Positions 26,906 through 36,668 are shown, numbered from the stretch's first letter. The stretch is DNA of 64,000 nt from Cytobacillus oceanisediminis (GCF_003182355.1 NZ_QGTW01000011.1:142975-206974); one strand, 5' to 3'. Numbers and translations: made by a program. The notes: generated from the letters alone by a model not told the origin.

Positions 26906-27148
26906 TTAATTTGTTGAATTTAATGCTACTAGCTGATACATAATGACTGTCTGGTTATTTTCCCACTCCACTTTTTTGATGATCCCTGTCCCGTTCAGGT
27001 CGCCATCTATCGTTCTTTTCACCTCAACAGGGATGTCCAGAGGGTATAATCTGTACCCTTCTTTGACCAGTGAAAAATAGTTCTCATCAAGCCTCTTTTC
27101 CCTGCCCTTTGTCACGATCATGGTATTTAACTCCAAAGGCATACCCAT
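26906..27148 (-). CDS. ytmB: DUF2584 family protein YtmB
   Basis: An 80-aa protein beginning MGMPLELNTMIVTKGREKRL, which I recognise as the YtmB family. Probably a small beta-barrel; function unknown. GAAGGAGAGATACCA precedes the ATG. Next to ytmA as in B. subtilis, with a strong terminator after it. Confidence 0.8.
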   Translation of the reverse strand: MGMPLELNTMIVTKGREKRLDENYFSLVKEGYRLYPLDIPVEVKRTIDGDLNGTGIIKKVEWENNQTVIMYQLVALNSTN

Positions 27149-27238
27149 TGGTATCTCTCCTTCATTTGTGATGTTCTTACCTCTATTTTACCCCACCTTT
27201 TCCGGCGCTGAAAGCCCCTAAGAAAAATTAGGAAGAAC

Positions 27239-28024
27239 TCATTCATTGCTTTTCATCCAGTTTGTTAAATCCTCAACGGTTTTCCGATTAACGTTTGGCG
27301 GAAAGTAATGGGTGTATTCTTTAAAATACCAGCTTTCAACCTTTTTATCGAGTGCTTTAAGCCTTTTTTCAAGGCGGAAGGAATGCTCTGCCGAAACATT
27401 TCGATCCTGCTCCCCATGGATGATCAGGACCGGTGCCTGCAGCTTTTCCAGCTGAAAAAGCGGCGTCCTGTATTTATATCGGTCAGGAAATTTGGTCGGT
27501 GTCCCGCCAATTACCCTTTTCATCATCCTCCGGAGATCCTTGCGCTCCACATAGGTAAGGAACATATCGCTAACGCCTCCCCATGTCACAACTGATGCTG
27601 CTTCAGGAAATTGAATGGCAGTAAGCAGCGCCATTACACCACCGCGTGAAAAGCCAAAAATATGAACCTTCTTTACCTTGAGGTGCTTCTGGAGAAGAAT
27701 GAAAGCGGCAAACGCGTCCTGTCTGTCCTCCCCTGCAAAATCTTCGTTTCCATCTCCCCCTTGATTGCCTCTGTAAAAAGGCGCGAATACAATAAAGCCT
27801 TCACAGGCAAACTGAACAATCCTCCCAGGCCTCACTTTGCCGACATTCTTAATACCGCCGCGCAGATAAAGAAATCCATCATATAATTCTTCACCCTTTG
27901 GCTCTGCAAGCAGACCCTTTATATGTAATCCGTTTGCATAATAAGTGACAACGGATAACTCGATTGCTGGATTGGGTGAAGGAAATCTCTGCTTATCAAT
28001 GATTTGTCCGTTTTTGAAATTCAT
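27239..28024 (-). CDS. ytmA: Alpha/beta hydrolase, prolyl-oligopeptidase-like YtmA
   Basis: A 261-aa serine hydrolase. Nucleophile Ser126 is in GFSRGG; APFYRGNQGGDGNEDF is the usual loop before it; the acid lies in LIIHGEQDRNV and the histidine in YTHYFPP. These are traits of the S9-type peptidase catalytic domain without the propeller. Likely a cytosolic esterase or peptidase with unknown substrate. AAAAGGGAGATGGAAAT precedes the ATG. Upstream of ytmB by 90 nt, probably co-transcribed. Confidence 0.82.
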   Translation of the reverse strand: MNFKNGQIIDKQRFPSPNPAIELSVVTYYANGLHIKGLLAEPKGEELYDGFLYLRGGIKNVGKVRPGRIVQFACEGFIVFAPFYRGNQGGDGNEDFAGEDRQDAFAAFILLQKHLKVKKVHIFGFSRGGVMALLTAIQFPEAASVVTWGGVSDMFLTYVERKDLRRMMKRVIGGTPTKFPDRYKYRTPLFQLEKLQAPVLIIHGEQDRNVSAEHSFRLEKRLKALDKKVESWYFKEYTHYFPPNVNRKTVEDLTNWMKSNE

Positions 28025-28381
28025 ATTTCCATCTCCCTTTTGGAGTTAATTTTTTGATAAATGGGGTCAGACCGGTAAGTTTCACATATATTTTAAAAGT
28101 CGAACATAAACCATGCAAACTCATATGTATTTTCGAAAAGTGATACATGCTTCATGTAAATTGATTTCGTATTAAAAAGTTTCGCTATATCTCAAAAGTG
28201 GTTCGATTCCATGCTGCATCCTTGCACATTCCCTAACTTTTCCTGCTATGGCCACTAGTATGAGCATTCCTCCCTGTTCCTAAAAAGTTTTCATATAGGC
28301 ATTCACACATTTTTTCCGTTTTCATACGATATCCTAGGCTTTTAAATCTGAATTTTTACCATAAGGGAGGTCTTACGGTTT
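28025..28381. other. Intergenic region between divergent ytmA and ytlA
   Basis: It must hold the two divergent promoters. No hairpin, riboswitch core, repeat or small gene could be supported. B. subtilis carries the ytlI/ytmI sulfur genes near this point; nothing of them is seen here. Confidence 0.4.
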
Positions 28382-29377
28382 ATGAAAAAATGGTTAAAAA
28401 TGAGCATGCTTCTGCTGCTTACGGCGATACTTATTATCCCTTTGGCCGCTTGCGGCAAGGATGAAGTTCTGAATGTCCGTGTTGCGGAGGTGACACGTTC
28501 AATTTTCTATGCCCCGCAATATGTTGCCCTTGAGAAAGGTTTTTTTGAAGAAGAAGGGCTTAATGTTGAGCTTACGACTACTGCAGGCGGAGATAAAACG
28601 ATGACAGCCCTGCTTTCGGACAGTGCGGATGTTGCGCTGGTTGGCTCTGAAACATCAATTTACGTATCCGCACAGGGCTCCAATGACCCGGTTATCAATT
28701 TTGCGCAGCTGACACAAACGGACGGTACGTTTCTGGTTTCCCGCAATAAAATCGATAATTTTTCCTGGGATATGCTGAAGGGTAAAACATTCCTGGGCCA
28801 GCGTAAAGGCGGTATGCCGCAAATGGTCGGCGAATTTGTTTTGAAAAAACATGGAATCGACCCGCAGCAGGATTTGGATTTGATCCAAAATATTGATTTT
28901 GCCAATATTGCACCAGCCTTCGCTTCCGGTAACAGCGAGTTTGTCCAGCTGTTTGAACCGACTGCCAGCGTTTTTGAAAAAGAAGGCAAGGGATATATCG
29001 TCGCTTCTTTCGGAACCGAGTCCGGTCATGTACCTTATACCACATTCATGACGAAGCAAAGCTATATTGATGAAAATAAGGAAACGGTCGAGAAATTTAC
29101 AAGGGCGATCTATAAAGCACAGCAATGGGTCGAGACCCACAGCGCGAAGGAAACAGCAGAAGCAATTAAAGGATATTTTGACAACACAGAGCCAGAAATA
29201 ATCGAAATGGTGGTAGACCGCTATAAGAGCCAGGGCTCGTTTGCGACAGATCCTATTTTGGATACAGAAGAATGGAATAATCTGCAGAACATCATGGATG
29301 AGGCAGGAGAGCTTCCAAAGCGCATCGAGCATGGCACATTGGTTAATACAGAAATCGCCGAGAGTGTAATGAAATAA
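28382..29377 (+). CDS. ytlA: ABC transporter substrate-binding lipoprotein
   Basis: A 331-aa lipoprotein. The signal peptide ends in the lipobox LAAC (lipidated Cys24). The mature part is an NMT1/SsuA-like periplasmic-binding fold, seen in IFYAPQYVALEKGFFEEEGL and DVALVGSETSIYVSAQG. First gene of a binding protein-ATPase-permease unit matching ytlA-ytlC-ytlD in B. subtilis. Relatives bind nitrate, sulfonates, taurine or thiamine precursors; the ligand here is not known. AAGGGAGGTCTTACGGTTT precedes the ATG. Confidence 0.9.
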   Translation: MKKWLKMSMLLLLTAILIIPLAACGKDEVLNVRVAEVTRSIFYAPQYVALEKGFFEEEGLNVELTTTAGGDKTMTALLSDSADVALVGSETSIYVSAQGSNDPVINFAQLTQTDGTFLVSRNKIDNFSWDMLKGKTFLGQRKGGMPQMVGEFVLKKHGIDPQQDLDLIQNIDFANIAPAFASGNSEFVQLFEPTASVFEKEGKGYIVASFGTESGHVPYTTFMTKQSYIDENKETVEKFTRAIYKAQQWVETHSAKETAEAIKGYFDNTEPEIIEMVVDRYKSQGSFATDPILDTEEWNNLQNIMDEAGELPKRIEHGTLVNTEIAESVMK

Positions 29378-29415
29378 TACCGCAGCTTATAAAAATTAGA
29401 AAAGAGGAGGCCGAC

Positions 29416-30195
29416 ATGGACTTTCTAAAAGTTGATGCCATTCACCACACTTATTTTACGAAGACCACTGCTGTTACGGCCCTCTCCGATGTTTCGCTTG
29501 AGGTGGAGGAAGGGGAATTTGTTTCCTTTCTCGGACCGAGCGGATGCGGCAAGACAACTTTGCTTTCTATCATAGCCGGCCTTTTTGAACCGACAGAAGG
29601 GGCTGTGACGCTGGAAGGAAAGCGGGTAGAAACAGCAGAAAATGAAATCGGCTATATGCTGCAGCAGGATTACCTTTTTCCGTGGAAAACAATCGAGGAG
29701 AATATTTTATTGGGACTAAAAATCGGAAATAGCCTTTCTTCTGATAAAAAAGCTTATGCACTGGAGCTTCTTGAAAAGATGGGTCTCAAAGGGGTTGAGT
29801 CACAATTTCCGAAGCAGCTTTCCGGCGGAATGAGGCAGCGTGTTGCTCTCGTGAGGACGCTTGCGACAGAACCAAAGCTGCTGATGCTCGATGAACCATT
29901 TTCGGCTTTAGATTATCAAACGAAGCTGAAGCTTGAAGATTTGGTTTCTAAAACCCTTAAATCTTTCGGAAAAACGGCCATTCTTGTTACCCATGATATC
30001 GGCGAGGCAATCAGCATGAGTGACCGCGTTTTTCTGTTCTCACCAAGGCCCGGCCAGCTTCATAAGATGTTTGTAATACCAAAAGAATTAAGAGATGCAA
30101 CTCCATTTCATGCCCGTAATCATGAAGCATACCCAGCCATTTTTCAAACCATATGGAAGGAGCTGGAGTCCCTTGAGCCCTCAGGAGAACGTTAA
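29416..30195 (+). CDS. ytlC: ABC transporter ATP-binding protein
   Basis: A 259-aa ATPase of the nitrate/sulfonate/taurine type. Walker [11 protein letters not shown]-loop region [13 protein letters not shown], signature LSGGMRQR, Walker [13 protein letters not shown] and the switch histidine in LVTHDIGEA are all intact. AAAGAGGAGGCCGAC precedes the ATG. Its 3' end overlaps the start of the permease gene by 23 nt. Confidence 0.94.
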   Translation: MDFLKVDAIHHTYFTKTTAVTALSDVSLEVEEGEFVSFLGPSGCGKTTLLSIIAGLFEPTEGAVTLEGKRVETAENEIGYMLQQDYLFPWKTIEENILLGLKIGNSLSSDKKAYALELLEKMGLKGVESQFPKQLSGGMRQRVALVRTLATEPKLLMLDEPFSALDYQTKLKLEDLVSKTLKSFGKTAILVTHDIGEAISMSDRVFLFSPRPGQLHKMFVIPKELRDATPFHARNHEAYPAIFQTIWKELESLEPSGER

Positions 30196-30982
30196 ATTCC
30201 TTCATCAAAAATATATCCAATCACTAAATCGCGAAAAACGATGGGTCCGCTTCTATCAGATGGTTATCTTTCTGGTCTTTTTTTCAGGCTGGGAGCTGGC
30301 AAGCCAAAAACAATGGATAGACCCGTTAATCTTCAGTTCACCTTCAAAAGTTTGGGGATTATTTTTAACAAAAATCCAAGATGGGACCTTAATGATTGAC
30401 CTGGGCTATACCCTGTCAGAAACGGTCTTCGGATTCATACTCGGAACATTTTTAGGAACTTTCCTTGCAGCCATTCTATGGTGGTCACCAATGCTATCAA
30501 AAATTTCGGACCCTTATTTGGTTGTGCTTAATTCAATGCCCAAGGTTGCGCTTGGCCCAATTTTGATTGTAGCATTAGGACCAAGTTTCACTTCAATTGT
30601 CGCCATGGGTGCCATCATCTCAATCATCATTACGACCATTGTCGTTTATACGTCCTTTAAAGAGGTCGATCCGAACTATATAAAGGTGCTTCAGACTTTT
30701 GGGGCCAATAGAGTGCAAATTTTTAGGGAGGCCATCCTGCCTGCCTCGTTCCCAACCATTATCTCAACTTTAAAGGTTAATGTTGGATTATCATGGGTCG
30801 GTGTCATTGTTGGTGAGTTCCTTGTTTCTTCAAAAGGGCTCGGCTATATGATCATTTACGGCTTCCAGGTTTTCAACTTTACGCTTGTCATGCTTTCATT
30901 GCTTGTAATTGCTGTTTTCGCAACGGTAATGTACCAGCTTGTCGAGCTTCTTGAGAGAAAGTTAATCAAAAATGGATCATAA
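30173..30982 (+). CDS. ytlD: ABC transporter permease
   Basis: A 269-aa inner-membrane component with about six helices. The EAA-type loop reads [33 protein letters not shown], split here to two parts: [19 protein letters not shown] and [13 protein letters not shown]. The longer frame from 30095 lies inside ytlC. The TTG at 30173 follows AAGGAGCTGGAGTCCC and gives a normal-length protein, so I chose it; this means translational coupling with ytlC. A strong terminator ends the operon. Confidence 0.88.
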   Translation: MSPQENVKFLHQKYIQSLNREKRWVRFYQMVIFLVFFSGWELASQKQWIDPLIFSSPSKVWGLFLTKIQDGTLMIDLGYTLSETVFGFILGTFLGTFLAAILWWSPMLSKISDPYLVVLNSMPKVALGPILIVALGPSFTSIVAMGAIISIIITTIVVYTSFKEVDPNYIKVLQTFGANRVQIFREAILPASFPTIISTLKVNVGLSWVGVIVGEFLVSSKGLGYMIIYGFQVFNFTLVMLSLLVIAVFATVMYQLVELLERKLIKNGS

Positions 30983-31018
30983 CAAAAACGGCAACGCTTA
31001 ATTGCCGTTTTTATTTTT
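30983..31018. terminator. Convergent terminator ytlD / ytkD
   Basis: AAAAACGGCAA and TTGCCGTTTTTATTTTT pair around a 6-base loop; the ytkD stop lies within it. Confidence 0.9.
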
Positions 31019-31477
31019 TTCTAAAATCCTCTCCAGGGTTCTTTCAATCACTCTATCCTGCATGATAAAACTGTATTGTTCTTCCCATCTTTGAGTTAAT
31101 AAATCCCCCTCTACCAGCACCGGTCCATTCGTTTCAAAATACTGGTTTTTCTTCTCCACCTTTCCGGTTTTTCCGTAAAAAACCGCTTTAACAAAACGAT
31201 CGTTCTCCTTACAAACCTCATATTCGCCTATAAATTCGAGGCTTTTCAGAATGGCACCCGTTTCCTCAAAAACCTCTCTCCTTGCTGCATCTTCCAAAGA
31301 TTCACCGCGCTCAGCTTTGCCCCCGGGGAATTCCCAGCCGCGTTCTTTATGATTGGTCAGCAGCCATCGGCCTTCAAAACGGCAAATGACAAGGACATGT
31401 TTGGGCTCCTTGTCAAAGGCGCCCTTTTTAAAAGAGAGGCGCACTTCCCCTCCGTTCGCATCGAAAAAAGTTTCCAT
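30998..31477 (-). CDS. ytkD: Nudix hydrolase YtkD (8-oxo-dGTPase-like)
   Basis: A 159-aa Nudix protein. The Nudix box is complete: GGKAERGES, then LEDAARREVFEETG, with the REVxEExG core. The sequence aligns well by eye with B. subtilis YtkD, which hydrolyses 8-oxo-dGTP and protects against mutation. The frame opens four codons earlier at a GTG, but GAGTGAGGTATAAT precedes the ATG at 31477. Located next to ytlD as in B. subtilis. Confidence 0.9.
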   Translation of the reverse strand: METFFDANGGEVRLSFKKGAFDKEPKHVLVICRFEGRWLLTNHKERGWEFPGGKAERGESLEDAARREVFEETGAILKSLEFIGEYEVCKENDRFVKAVFYGKTGKVEKKNQYFETNGPVLVEGDLLTQRWEEQYSFIMQDRVIERTLERILEKNKNGN

Positions 31478-31637
31478 ATTATACCTCACTCGTAAAAATG
31501 TCCTTTGATGTTATCATTATATAAGGAAATCCCTTTTAAAAAAACTTCTGGGCCTATTGTATGGAAATACATATTTTTGAAACTTTCTTTTTTTTCCATC
31601 GTAAAAACAACTGACTAACACAAAGGGAGTGTAGATA

Positions 31638-32519
31638 TTGAAAAAAACTCTGGCAATCATTACAGGCTTACTTATGATCCTTATGCTTGCTGCATGCAGT
31701 GAAACAGCCCAGCCTGTCAATGAAACAGCATCAGGAAATGACAACGGAACAAACAAAGAAGAAACCAAAACTGAAGAAAAATCGGAACTGACACTTGAGG
31801 AAGTATTATCTAAATCAACAATGGCTTCCGAAGAGCTAAAAAGCTTTTCGGTTAAAATGGATATGAGCCAGCAAATGAGCTCTGATTCCGAAGCAGAAAG
31901 CATGATTATTGATTCAGTCATTGATATGGATGTAACAACGGAACCTACTGCCTTTTATCAAAAGATGACCATGTCAATGGAAGGCGCTGAAGACTCCCAT
32001 GATATCGAAAGCTATTTTACCGAGGAAGGCATGTTCCTTTATGATGGAGCAGGCGATCAGTGGATGAAGTTCCCTAAAGAAATGTCAGATGACCTGCTCC
32101 AGATGTCCAGCCAGCAGACAAATCCTGGTGAAGAGCTAAAGAAGCTTCAGCAGTTTGTTGATGACTTTACGTTTGAACAGGACGCTAAAAGCTATATTCT
32201 AAAGCTTAAAGCCAATGGAGAAAAATTTAATGATTTCGTAAAGGAAACAGCAGCTGAAACCCTTCCTCCGGAATTGGCTGCCAATGGAGAAATGCTTAAT
32301 AATATGAAAATCAATGGTGTTGAGTATGAAATCGTCATTGATAAAGAGACCTTCTATCCAAGCGTGCTGAACATGATCATGGAAATGGAAATGGCAGCTG
32401 AAGGCCAGACGATTGCGATGAAACAGAACATGAACGGACAGTATTCAAACTACAATAAAGTAGAAACCATCACAGTACCGCAGGCAGTGATCGATACGGC
32501 TGTAGAGATGGAAATGTAA
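31638..32519 (+). CDS. Lipoprotein of the DUF6612 / LolA-like type
   Basis: A 293-aa secreted lipoprotein: LMLAAC lipobox with Cys20, then a Thr/Glu-rich linker (residues 21-55) and a domain of about 235 residues. The pattern of repeated acidic, methionine-rich strands (SVKMDMSQQMS, FYQKMTMSMEG, GMFLYDGAGDQWMKFP) resembles DUF6612 or LppX-type lipoproteins, which may hold a hydrophobic ligand. Methionine content is strikingly high. The start is TTG after AAAGGGAGTGTAGATA. Confidence 0.78.
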   Translation: MKKTLAIITGLLMILMLAACSETAQPVNETASGNDNGTNKEETKTEEKSELTLEEVLSKSTMASEELKSFSVKMDMSQQMSSDSEAESMIIDSVIDMDVTTEPTAFYQKMTMSMEGAEDSHDIESYFTEEGMFLYDGAGDQWMKFPKEMSDDLLQMSSQQTNPGEELKKLQQFVDDFTFEQDAKSYILKLKANGEKFNDFVKETAAETLPPELAANGEMLNNMKINGVEYEIVIDKETFYPSVLNMIMEMEMAAEGQTIAMKQNMNGQYSNYNKVETITVPQAVIDTAVEMEM

Positions 32520-32552
32520 AAAAGCTGGGGCAAATGCCTCAGCTTTTTATTT
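32517..32552. terminator. Convergent terminator
   Basis: AAAAAAGCTGGGGCA and TGCCTCAGCTTTTTATTT form a hairpin between the lipoprotein gene and the gene ending at 32547. Confidence 0.85.
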
Positions 32553-32876
32553 ATGCTCATCTTCAGTGAGAATGCCCATACTTTCAATATGCTTTCGTGC
32601 TTCATCGTCGCCAAAGTTATAAATCATTCCGTAGATCTTCTTCATCGTCTCATCGTAGGCATCATTTTCACGGTCATAATGGTACTGGACATACGGAACG
32701 TGGGCTCTGAAGAAATTTTGCCACTCTGTTGAATAATTTTGATCAAAATACTCCCTTAATGCAATAATTTCATCGTCATTTGCCTCTATTTTATAATTCC
32801 AGGTAGAGTCTGTGGCACTCTGTGATATTTCCCCGGAGGCAAGTGTTATATAATACGTTTTTTTATTCCCTTCCAT
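32547..32876 (-). CDS. Conserved Bacillaceae protein of unknown function
   Basis: A 109-aa acidic soluble protein beginning MEGNKKTYYITLASGEISQS. I recall close relatives in other Bacillus genomes labelled only as hydrolase, without support; no catalytic motif is visible. Secondary structure seems to be two N-terminal strands and then helices. AAAAGGGGATGACAGG precedes the ATG. Confidence 0.75.
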   Translation of the reverse strand: MEGNKKTYYITLASGEISQSATDSTWNYKIEANDDEIIALREYFDQNYSTEWQNFFRAHVPYVQYHYDRENDAYDETMKKIYGMIYNFGDDEARKHIESMGILTEDEHK

Positions 32877-33142
32877 CCTGTCATCCCCTTTTGGTTTAAG
32901 AAAAAATTAATGCCTATGTTCCAAGCAATTTGAATTTCCTAGTTATCGTTTCCCACATTTATGATAAAATTATACGAAATTACGATCATTCTCCTTGAGC
33001 TTACATATACTAAGTTAACCAACGGCTGTTATCCGGAAGTGGACATTGGTGAAGGAAAGCTGCGAGGAATATTTTTCGGCATCAAGGGTATTAAATAAGT
33101 ATACTATTTAAAACGGGATATTTTTTAGGGAGGTGAATTGCC

Positions 33143-33400
33143 ATGAAACTTATTGATGAGCTTTATGAACTTTACCGAAACAAGCTGACAGGCGATGAAG
33201 AGGATATTGACATGCTCGCTTTCGCCTTTTTGGAGGAAATGGACAGAGAGGATTTGCTCAGCATTATCCGCGATATGGATAACCAGGAGCTGTATGACTT
33301 AATGGGGCTTTATTTGATTGAGAGCTTGAAAGGGAAATTCGCAAGCGAAAATTATGGGCAGCGCCGCAGCCCGATCATTCATCATAGAAATATACACTAA
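33143..33400 (+). CDS. Small cytosolic protein, DUF6154-like
   Basis: An 85-aa acidic helical protein, MKLIDELYELYRNKLTGDEE onward, ending in a basic HHRNIH tail. It is a conserved small Bacillaceae protein with no known role. GGGAGGTGAATTGCC precedes the ATG. The 266 nt upstream hold no supported gene; a 45-codon frame at 32961 lacks a ribosome site. Confidence 0.7.
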   Translation: MKLIDELYELYRNKLTGDEEDIDMLAFAFLEEMDREDLLSIIRDMDNQELYDLMGLYLIESLKGKFASENYGQRRSPIIHHRNIH

Positions 33401-33442
33401 ACGATACATATCAGGATATATAATTTTCATTCATAATATCAT

Positions 33443-33470
33443 GCAGCGGCTTCCATGCCGCTTTTTATTT
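33443..33470 (+). terminator. Terminator of the DUF6154-like gene
   Basis: GCAGCGGC and GCCGCTTTTTATTTTG around a 6-base loop. Confidence 0.75.
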
Positions 33471-33480
33471 TGCCGAAAAT

Positions 33481-33509
33481 GAAAAAAGACCGGCTTTGAA
33501 GCCAGTCCT
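33481..33509 (-). terminator. dps terminator
   Basis: Minus strand GACTGGCTTCAAAGCCGGTC then TTTTTTC. Confidence 0.85.
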
Positions 33510-33516
33510 TTGTCTA

Positions 33517-33954
33517 TTATCCCAGGTATGCTTTTAGCATCCAAATATGTTTTTTCAAGCTTTGCTTCACTGCAATCAGCATATCGCCTGTGCCTTCGTC
33601 TTTTGCTTCTTCTGCAAGCTCAATGCCTTCCTGAAGTTCGTCCACCATTTTTTCAAAATCATCGACAATGGTTTGGACCATTTGTTCTTCCGTTTCGTTT
33701 CCTGCAGCCTCTTTGATGGAGCTTGTTTCAAGCACTTCCTTCATTGTGGCAACTGGCTTTGCCTCAAGGGCAAGAATTCGTTCAGCCAATTCATCTACAT
33801 GTTCATTGGCTTCATTATAAAGTTCTTCAAACTTGGCATGAAGGGTAAAGAAGTTTTTCCCTTTAATATACCAGTGGTAGTTGTGAAGCTTTACATATAA
33901 AACAGTCCAGTTTGCTACTTGCTGATTAACAGCACTCACTAATTCTTTACTCAT
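33517..33954 (-). CDS. dps: Dps-family ferritin-like DNA-protection protein
   Basis: A 145-aa four-helix ferritin-like protein forming dodecamers that store iron and detoxify peroxide. The inter-subunit ferroxidase motif is complete: His27 in HNYHWYIKG, His39 in LHAKFEELY, then Asp54 and Glu58 in HVDELAER. The frame has three extra codons upstream, but GGGAGG is correctly spaced for the ATG at 33954. In B. subtilis the orthologue is induced by SigB and PerR signals; no site was recognised here. Confidence 0.93.
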   Translation of the reverse strand: MSKELVSAVNQQVANWTVLYVKLHNYHWYIKGKNFFTLHAKFEELYNEANEHVDELAERILALEAKPVATMKEVLETSSIKEAAGNETEEQMVQTIVDDFEKMVDELQEGIELAEEAKDEGTGDMLIAVKQSLKKHIWMLKAYLG

Positions 33955-34082
33955 ACAAATCATCCTCCCAACAATAGATTACCCTCAATAAACAGAAATA
34001 AAACCGGAGCTTGTTCTTCTGCGAAATTTTTCATGAAAAGGCCCTTTTCATGGTAAAATATTGTTAGCAAAGGGGGAGAAAC

Positions 34083-34265
34083 ATGTATACGGTATTAGTT
34101 ATATCTATTATCATCGTTATCGTGGTTCTATTATTGAGCGTTGTAACCACTTCAAAGGCCTATCAATTTAAACATACAGTAGACCCGATTGATCCGCTTC
34201 CTGAAAACCAACAAGAAAATGAACAAAAGGAAGAGGAAACAGAAAAAAACCAAAACCAATCATAA
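34083..34265 (+). CDS. ytzI: YtzI-like small membrane protein
   Basis: A 60-aa protein with one N-terminal membrane helix (about residues 3-23) and a highly charged Glu/Asn/Gln tail. I recall a YtzI family of this form beside dps in Bacillus; the name is given with moderate certainty. AAAGGGGGAGAAAC precedes the ATG. Confidence 0.65.
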   Translation: MYTVLVISIIIVIVVLLLSVVTTSKAYQFKHTVDPIDPLPENQQENEQKEEETEKNQNQS

Positions 34266-34283
34266 GCATACGCTATTATAAAT

Positions 34284-34315
34284 AGAGCCTCCGCCTTAAC
34301 GGAGGTTTTCCTTTT
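34284..34315 (+). terminator. Terminator after ytzI
   Basis: GCCTCCG and CGGAGGTTTTCCTTTT around a 6-base loop. Confidence 0.75.
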
Positions 34316-34365
34316 CTTTAATAGGGGATTGAATAAAAGACTATACAAGTGGAGAGGACATTAGG

Positions 34366-35814
34366 ATGGATATTTACTCCATAATGCTTACCGTTTTTTT
34401 AGTATTAAATATTATCCTTGCTGTTTTCGTTATATTTTTGGAACGAAGAGATGCGGGTGCCACCTGGGCATGGCTGATGGTTCTGTTCTTTATTCCGCTG
34501 CTAGGATTTTTCATGTACCTTTTCTTTGGACAAAATTTAACGAGACGAAAAATGTTTCAATGGGAAGACCGTAAAAAGATTGGGATTGATGAACTGCTCG
34601 CCAGTCAGATTAAAGGGATCAAAGCCAAAGATTTTCGATTTCAGAATAGCATCATCCTGAAATGCAAAGATCTGATCTATATGCATCTGGTTAATAATGA
34701 TGCCGTATTGACCCAGGACAACTCTGTCACCATCTTTTCGGATGGAAGAAAGAAATTTGACTCGCTTATAAGGGATATAAAGGAAGCTAAGGATCACATT
34801 CATTTACAATATTATATCTTCAAGAGAGATAATCTTGGGAAAAGCCTGATTAACCTGCTCACTGAAAAAGCCAAAGAAGGGGTAAAAGTGAGAGTACTGT
34901 ATGATGAGCTCGGCTCAAGAAGCTTGCATAAAAAAGTTTTTAAAGAGCTGATGGCAGCCGGCGGCGAGATAGAAGCCTTTTTCCCTTCACGTCTGCATTT
35001 TATCAACCTGAGGATCAATTACCGCAATCACCGCAAGCTTGCCATCATTGATGGGAAAATTGGCTATGTCGGCGGATTCAACGTTGGGGATGAATATCTC
35101 GGTTTAAATCCAAGATTCGGCTATTGGCGTGATACCCATTTACGAATTGAGGGAAGCGCCGTCCATTCCATGCAAACTCGCTTCATCCTGGACTGGAATC
35201 AGGCATCCCACCGCCATGATATCTACTATGCTCCTGAATTTTTTCCACTGGCCGAGTCCACTGAGAGTGTAGGAATGCAGATTGTTACCAGCGGTCCTGA
35301 TTCGGAATGGGAGCAAATTAAGAATGGCTATATAAAAATGGTTTCATCAGCCCGCAAATCTATTTATATCCAAACCCCATACTTTATTCCGGATGCAAGC
35401 CTTTTGGATGCTTTGAGAATTGCCGCCCTTTCCGGAGTGGAGGTCAATATCATGATTCCGAACAAACCTGACCATATGTTTGTTTACTGGGCGACTTTCT
35501 CCTATATTGGGGAAATGCTAAAGGCCGGCGCAAATATTTATATTTATGAAAATGGTTTTATCCATGCAAAGACACTAATTGTGGATGAAGAGGTTTCGTC
35601 AGTCGGAACGGCTAATATTGACGTGAGAAGCTTCAGGCTTAACTTTGAAGTAAACGCCTTTATTTATGATAGTGATGTATCTAAAACCTTAACTGAAAGC
35701 TTTAAAGAAGACATCCAGCTATCGAGAAAGCTGACAGCTGAAGATTACAGCAAAAGGCCTTTGAAAATTAAATTGAAGGAGTCGGTATCCAGGCTGCTAT
35801 CTCCGATCTTATAA
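34366..35814 (+). CDS. cls: Cardiolipin synthase
   Basis: A 482-aa membrane enzyme joining two phosphatidylglycerol molecules to cardiolipin and glycerol. Two N-terminal helices (residues 4-23 and 35-53) are followed by two phospholipase-D domains, each with an HKD motif: HRKLAIIDG near 222 and HAKTLIVDEE near 402. Length is that of bacterial ClsA-type enzymes. AGTGGAGAGGACATTAGG precedes the ATG. Its place between dps and luxS differs from recalled B. subtilis order. Confidence 0.94.
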   Translation: MDIYSIMLTVFLVLNIILAVFVIFLERRDAGATWAWLMVLFFIPLLGFFMYLFFGQNLTRRKMFQWEDRKKIGIDELLASQIKGIKAKDFRFQNSIILKCKDLIYMHLVNNDAVLTQDNSVTIFSDGRKKFDSLIRDIKEAKDHIHLQYYIFKRDNLGKSLINLLTEKAKEGVKVRVLYDELGSRSLHKKVFKELMAAGGEIEAFFPSRLHFINLRINYRNHRKLAIIDGKIGYVGGFNVGDEYLGLNPRFGYWRDTHLRIEGSAVHSMQTRFILDWNQASHRHDIYYAPEFFPLAESTESVGMQIVTSGPDSEWEQIKNGYIKMVSSARKSIYIQTPYFIPDASLLDALRIAALSGVEVNIMIPNKPDHMFVYWATFSYIGEMLKAGANIYIYENGFIHAKTLIVDEEVSSVGTANIDVRSFRLNFEVNAFIYDSDVSKTLTESFKEDIQLSRKLTAEDYSKRPLKIKLKESVSRLLSPIL

Positions 35815-35816
35815 GA

Positions 35817-36115
35817 AAAGCGAATGCGCCCTTGCCCATCTACGGAGCGTGGTGGCCTGGGGCCAACAGGACAATTGAAGGCTTCATTAGCTTTTACATC
35901 GCCCGACCGAAAGCGGTAGCTTTGGGGAGAATGTGAGTCACTCAGACGTTGCCACAGGACGTTGCGCTCTAAGTCTGAGTTCCTTTTTTGAGATACAAGA
36001 AGAACGATAGTGATTCGATGTTGGCTAATAACGCTCGGAAACGCGCACGTCCTGTGCGTCGTCGCAGACGAGGTGAGGGACGCACGTCGAGTCGATAGGG
36101 TGCTGGAGCTAGACA
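35817..36115. repeat. Dispersed intergenic repeat (family B), long copy
   Basis: The left end AAAGCGAATGCGCCC and right end GGTGCTGGAGCTAGAC match the family B ends at 22296-22419. The interior is GC-rich, with GACGTTGCCACAGGACG shared in inverted form with the copy at 5296-5540 and a second hairpin GCGCACGTCC / GGACGCACGTC. Open frames inside it are spurious. Confidence 0.75.
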
Positions 36116-36149
36116 ATTATCGAAGTTCAAAGTTATTCTTTCGATATTT

Positions 36150-36195
36150 ATTATAAGAAAAAAAACGGGCTGCAGATCACACAGCCCGTTTCTTC
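36150..36195 (-). terminator. luxS terminator
   Basis: Minus strand AACGGGCTG and CAGCCCGTT then TTTTTTCTT, directly after luxS. Confidence 0.9.
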
Positions 36196-36668
36196 TATGC
36201 AAAAACTTGCTTTAAATCTTCCTTTGATTGATCCAGCCAAAATCTCATCATGCGCTTTGCACCTTCAAGATCATGAAGCTTCGCCTGGCCGCATTGCTTT
36301 TCATTTGCAGCAGGAATTTCCGTTACTTCTACCGCATCCTTCAATGTATCATCAAGCAAATCGATGATCTCCTCTACTGCTGGTTCTCCGCTTACAACCA
36401 GATAATAGCCTGTCTGGCATCCCATTGGCGAAATATCAATGATATCAAAATGATTATACTTCTCCGCATGTGTACGGATGTTAAAAGCAAGCAGATGCTC
36501 CAATGTATGAATCACATCCGGCTTCATGGCCTGTTTGTTCGGCTGGCAGAAACGGATATCAAATTTATTGACCACCCCATCACTTCCAACCTTATGTACA
36601 CCACAGTGCCTTACAAATGGCGCTTTAACAGCGTTATGGTCCAATTCAAAACTTTCAACTGAAGGCAT
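36195..36668 (-). CDS. luxS: S-ribosylhomocysteine lyase (AI-2 synthase)
   Basis: A 157-aa metalloenzyme splitting S-ribosylhomocysteine into homocysteine and the AI-2 precursor DPD. Metal ligands His54 and His58 (HTLEH) and Cys126 (EKQCGQAK), catalytic Glu57 and Cys84 (PMGCQTG) all fall at the B. subtilis numbering. The frame opens at a GTG three codons earlier, but AGGGGAG is correctly spaced for the ATG at 36668. It works with metK in the activated-methyl cycle. No S-box is seen upstream. Confidence 0.97.
   Translation of the reverse strand: MPSVESFELDHNAVKAPFVRHCGVHKVGSDGVVNKFDIRFCQPNKQAMKPDVIHTLEHLLAFNIRTHAEKYNHFDIIDISPMGCQTGYYLVVSGEPAVEEIIDLLDDTLKDAVEVTEIPAANEKQCGQAKLHDLEGAKRMMRFWLDQSKEDLKQVFA

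Noticed and set aside
28025..28381. Search for a riboswitch before the ytlA transporter operon
   Set aside because: No S-box, THI-box or T-box core words and no terminator hairpin were found.
32961..33098. 45-codon frame ending in GEGKLRGIFFGIKGIK
   Set aside because: No ribosome site; its ATG lies in an AT-rich promoter-like stretch (TATGATAAAAT). It may be a decayed gene end but nothing else supports it.
35745..36202. Two minus-strand frames (123 and 77 aa) downstream of cls
   Set aside because: They are translations of the family B repeat and the cls 3' end, rich in Ser/Arg/Pro with no ribosome sites.
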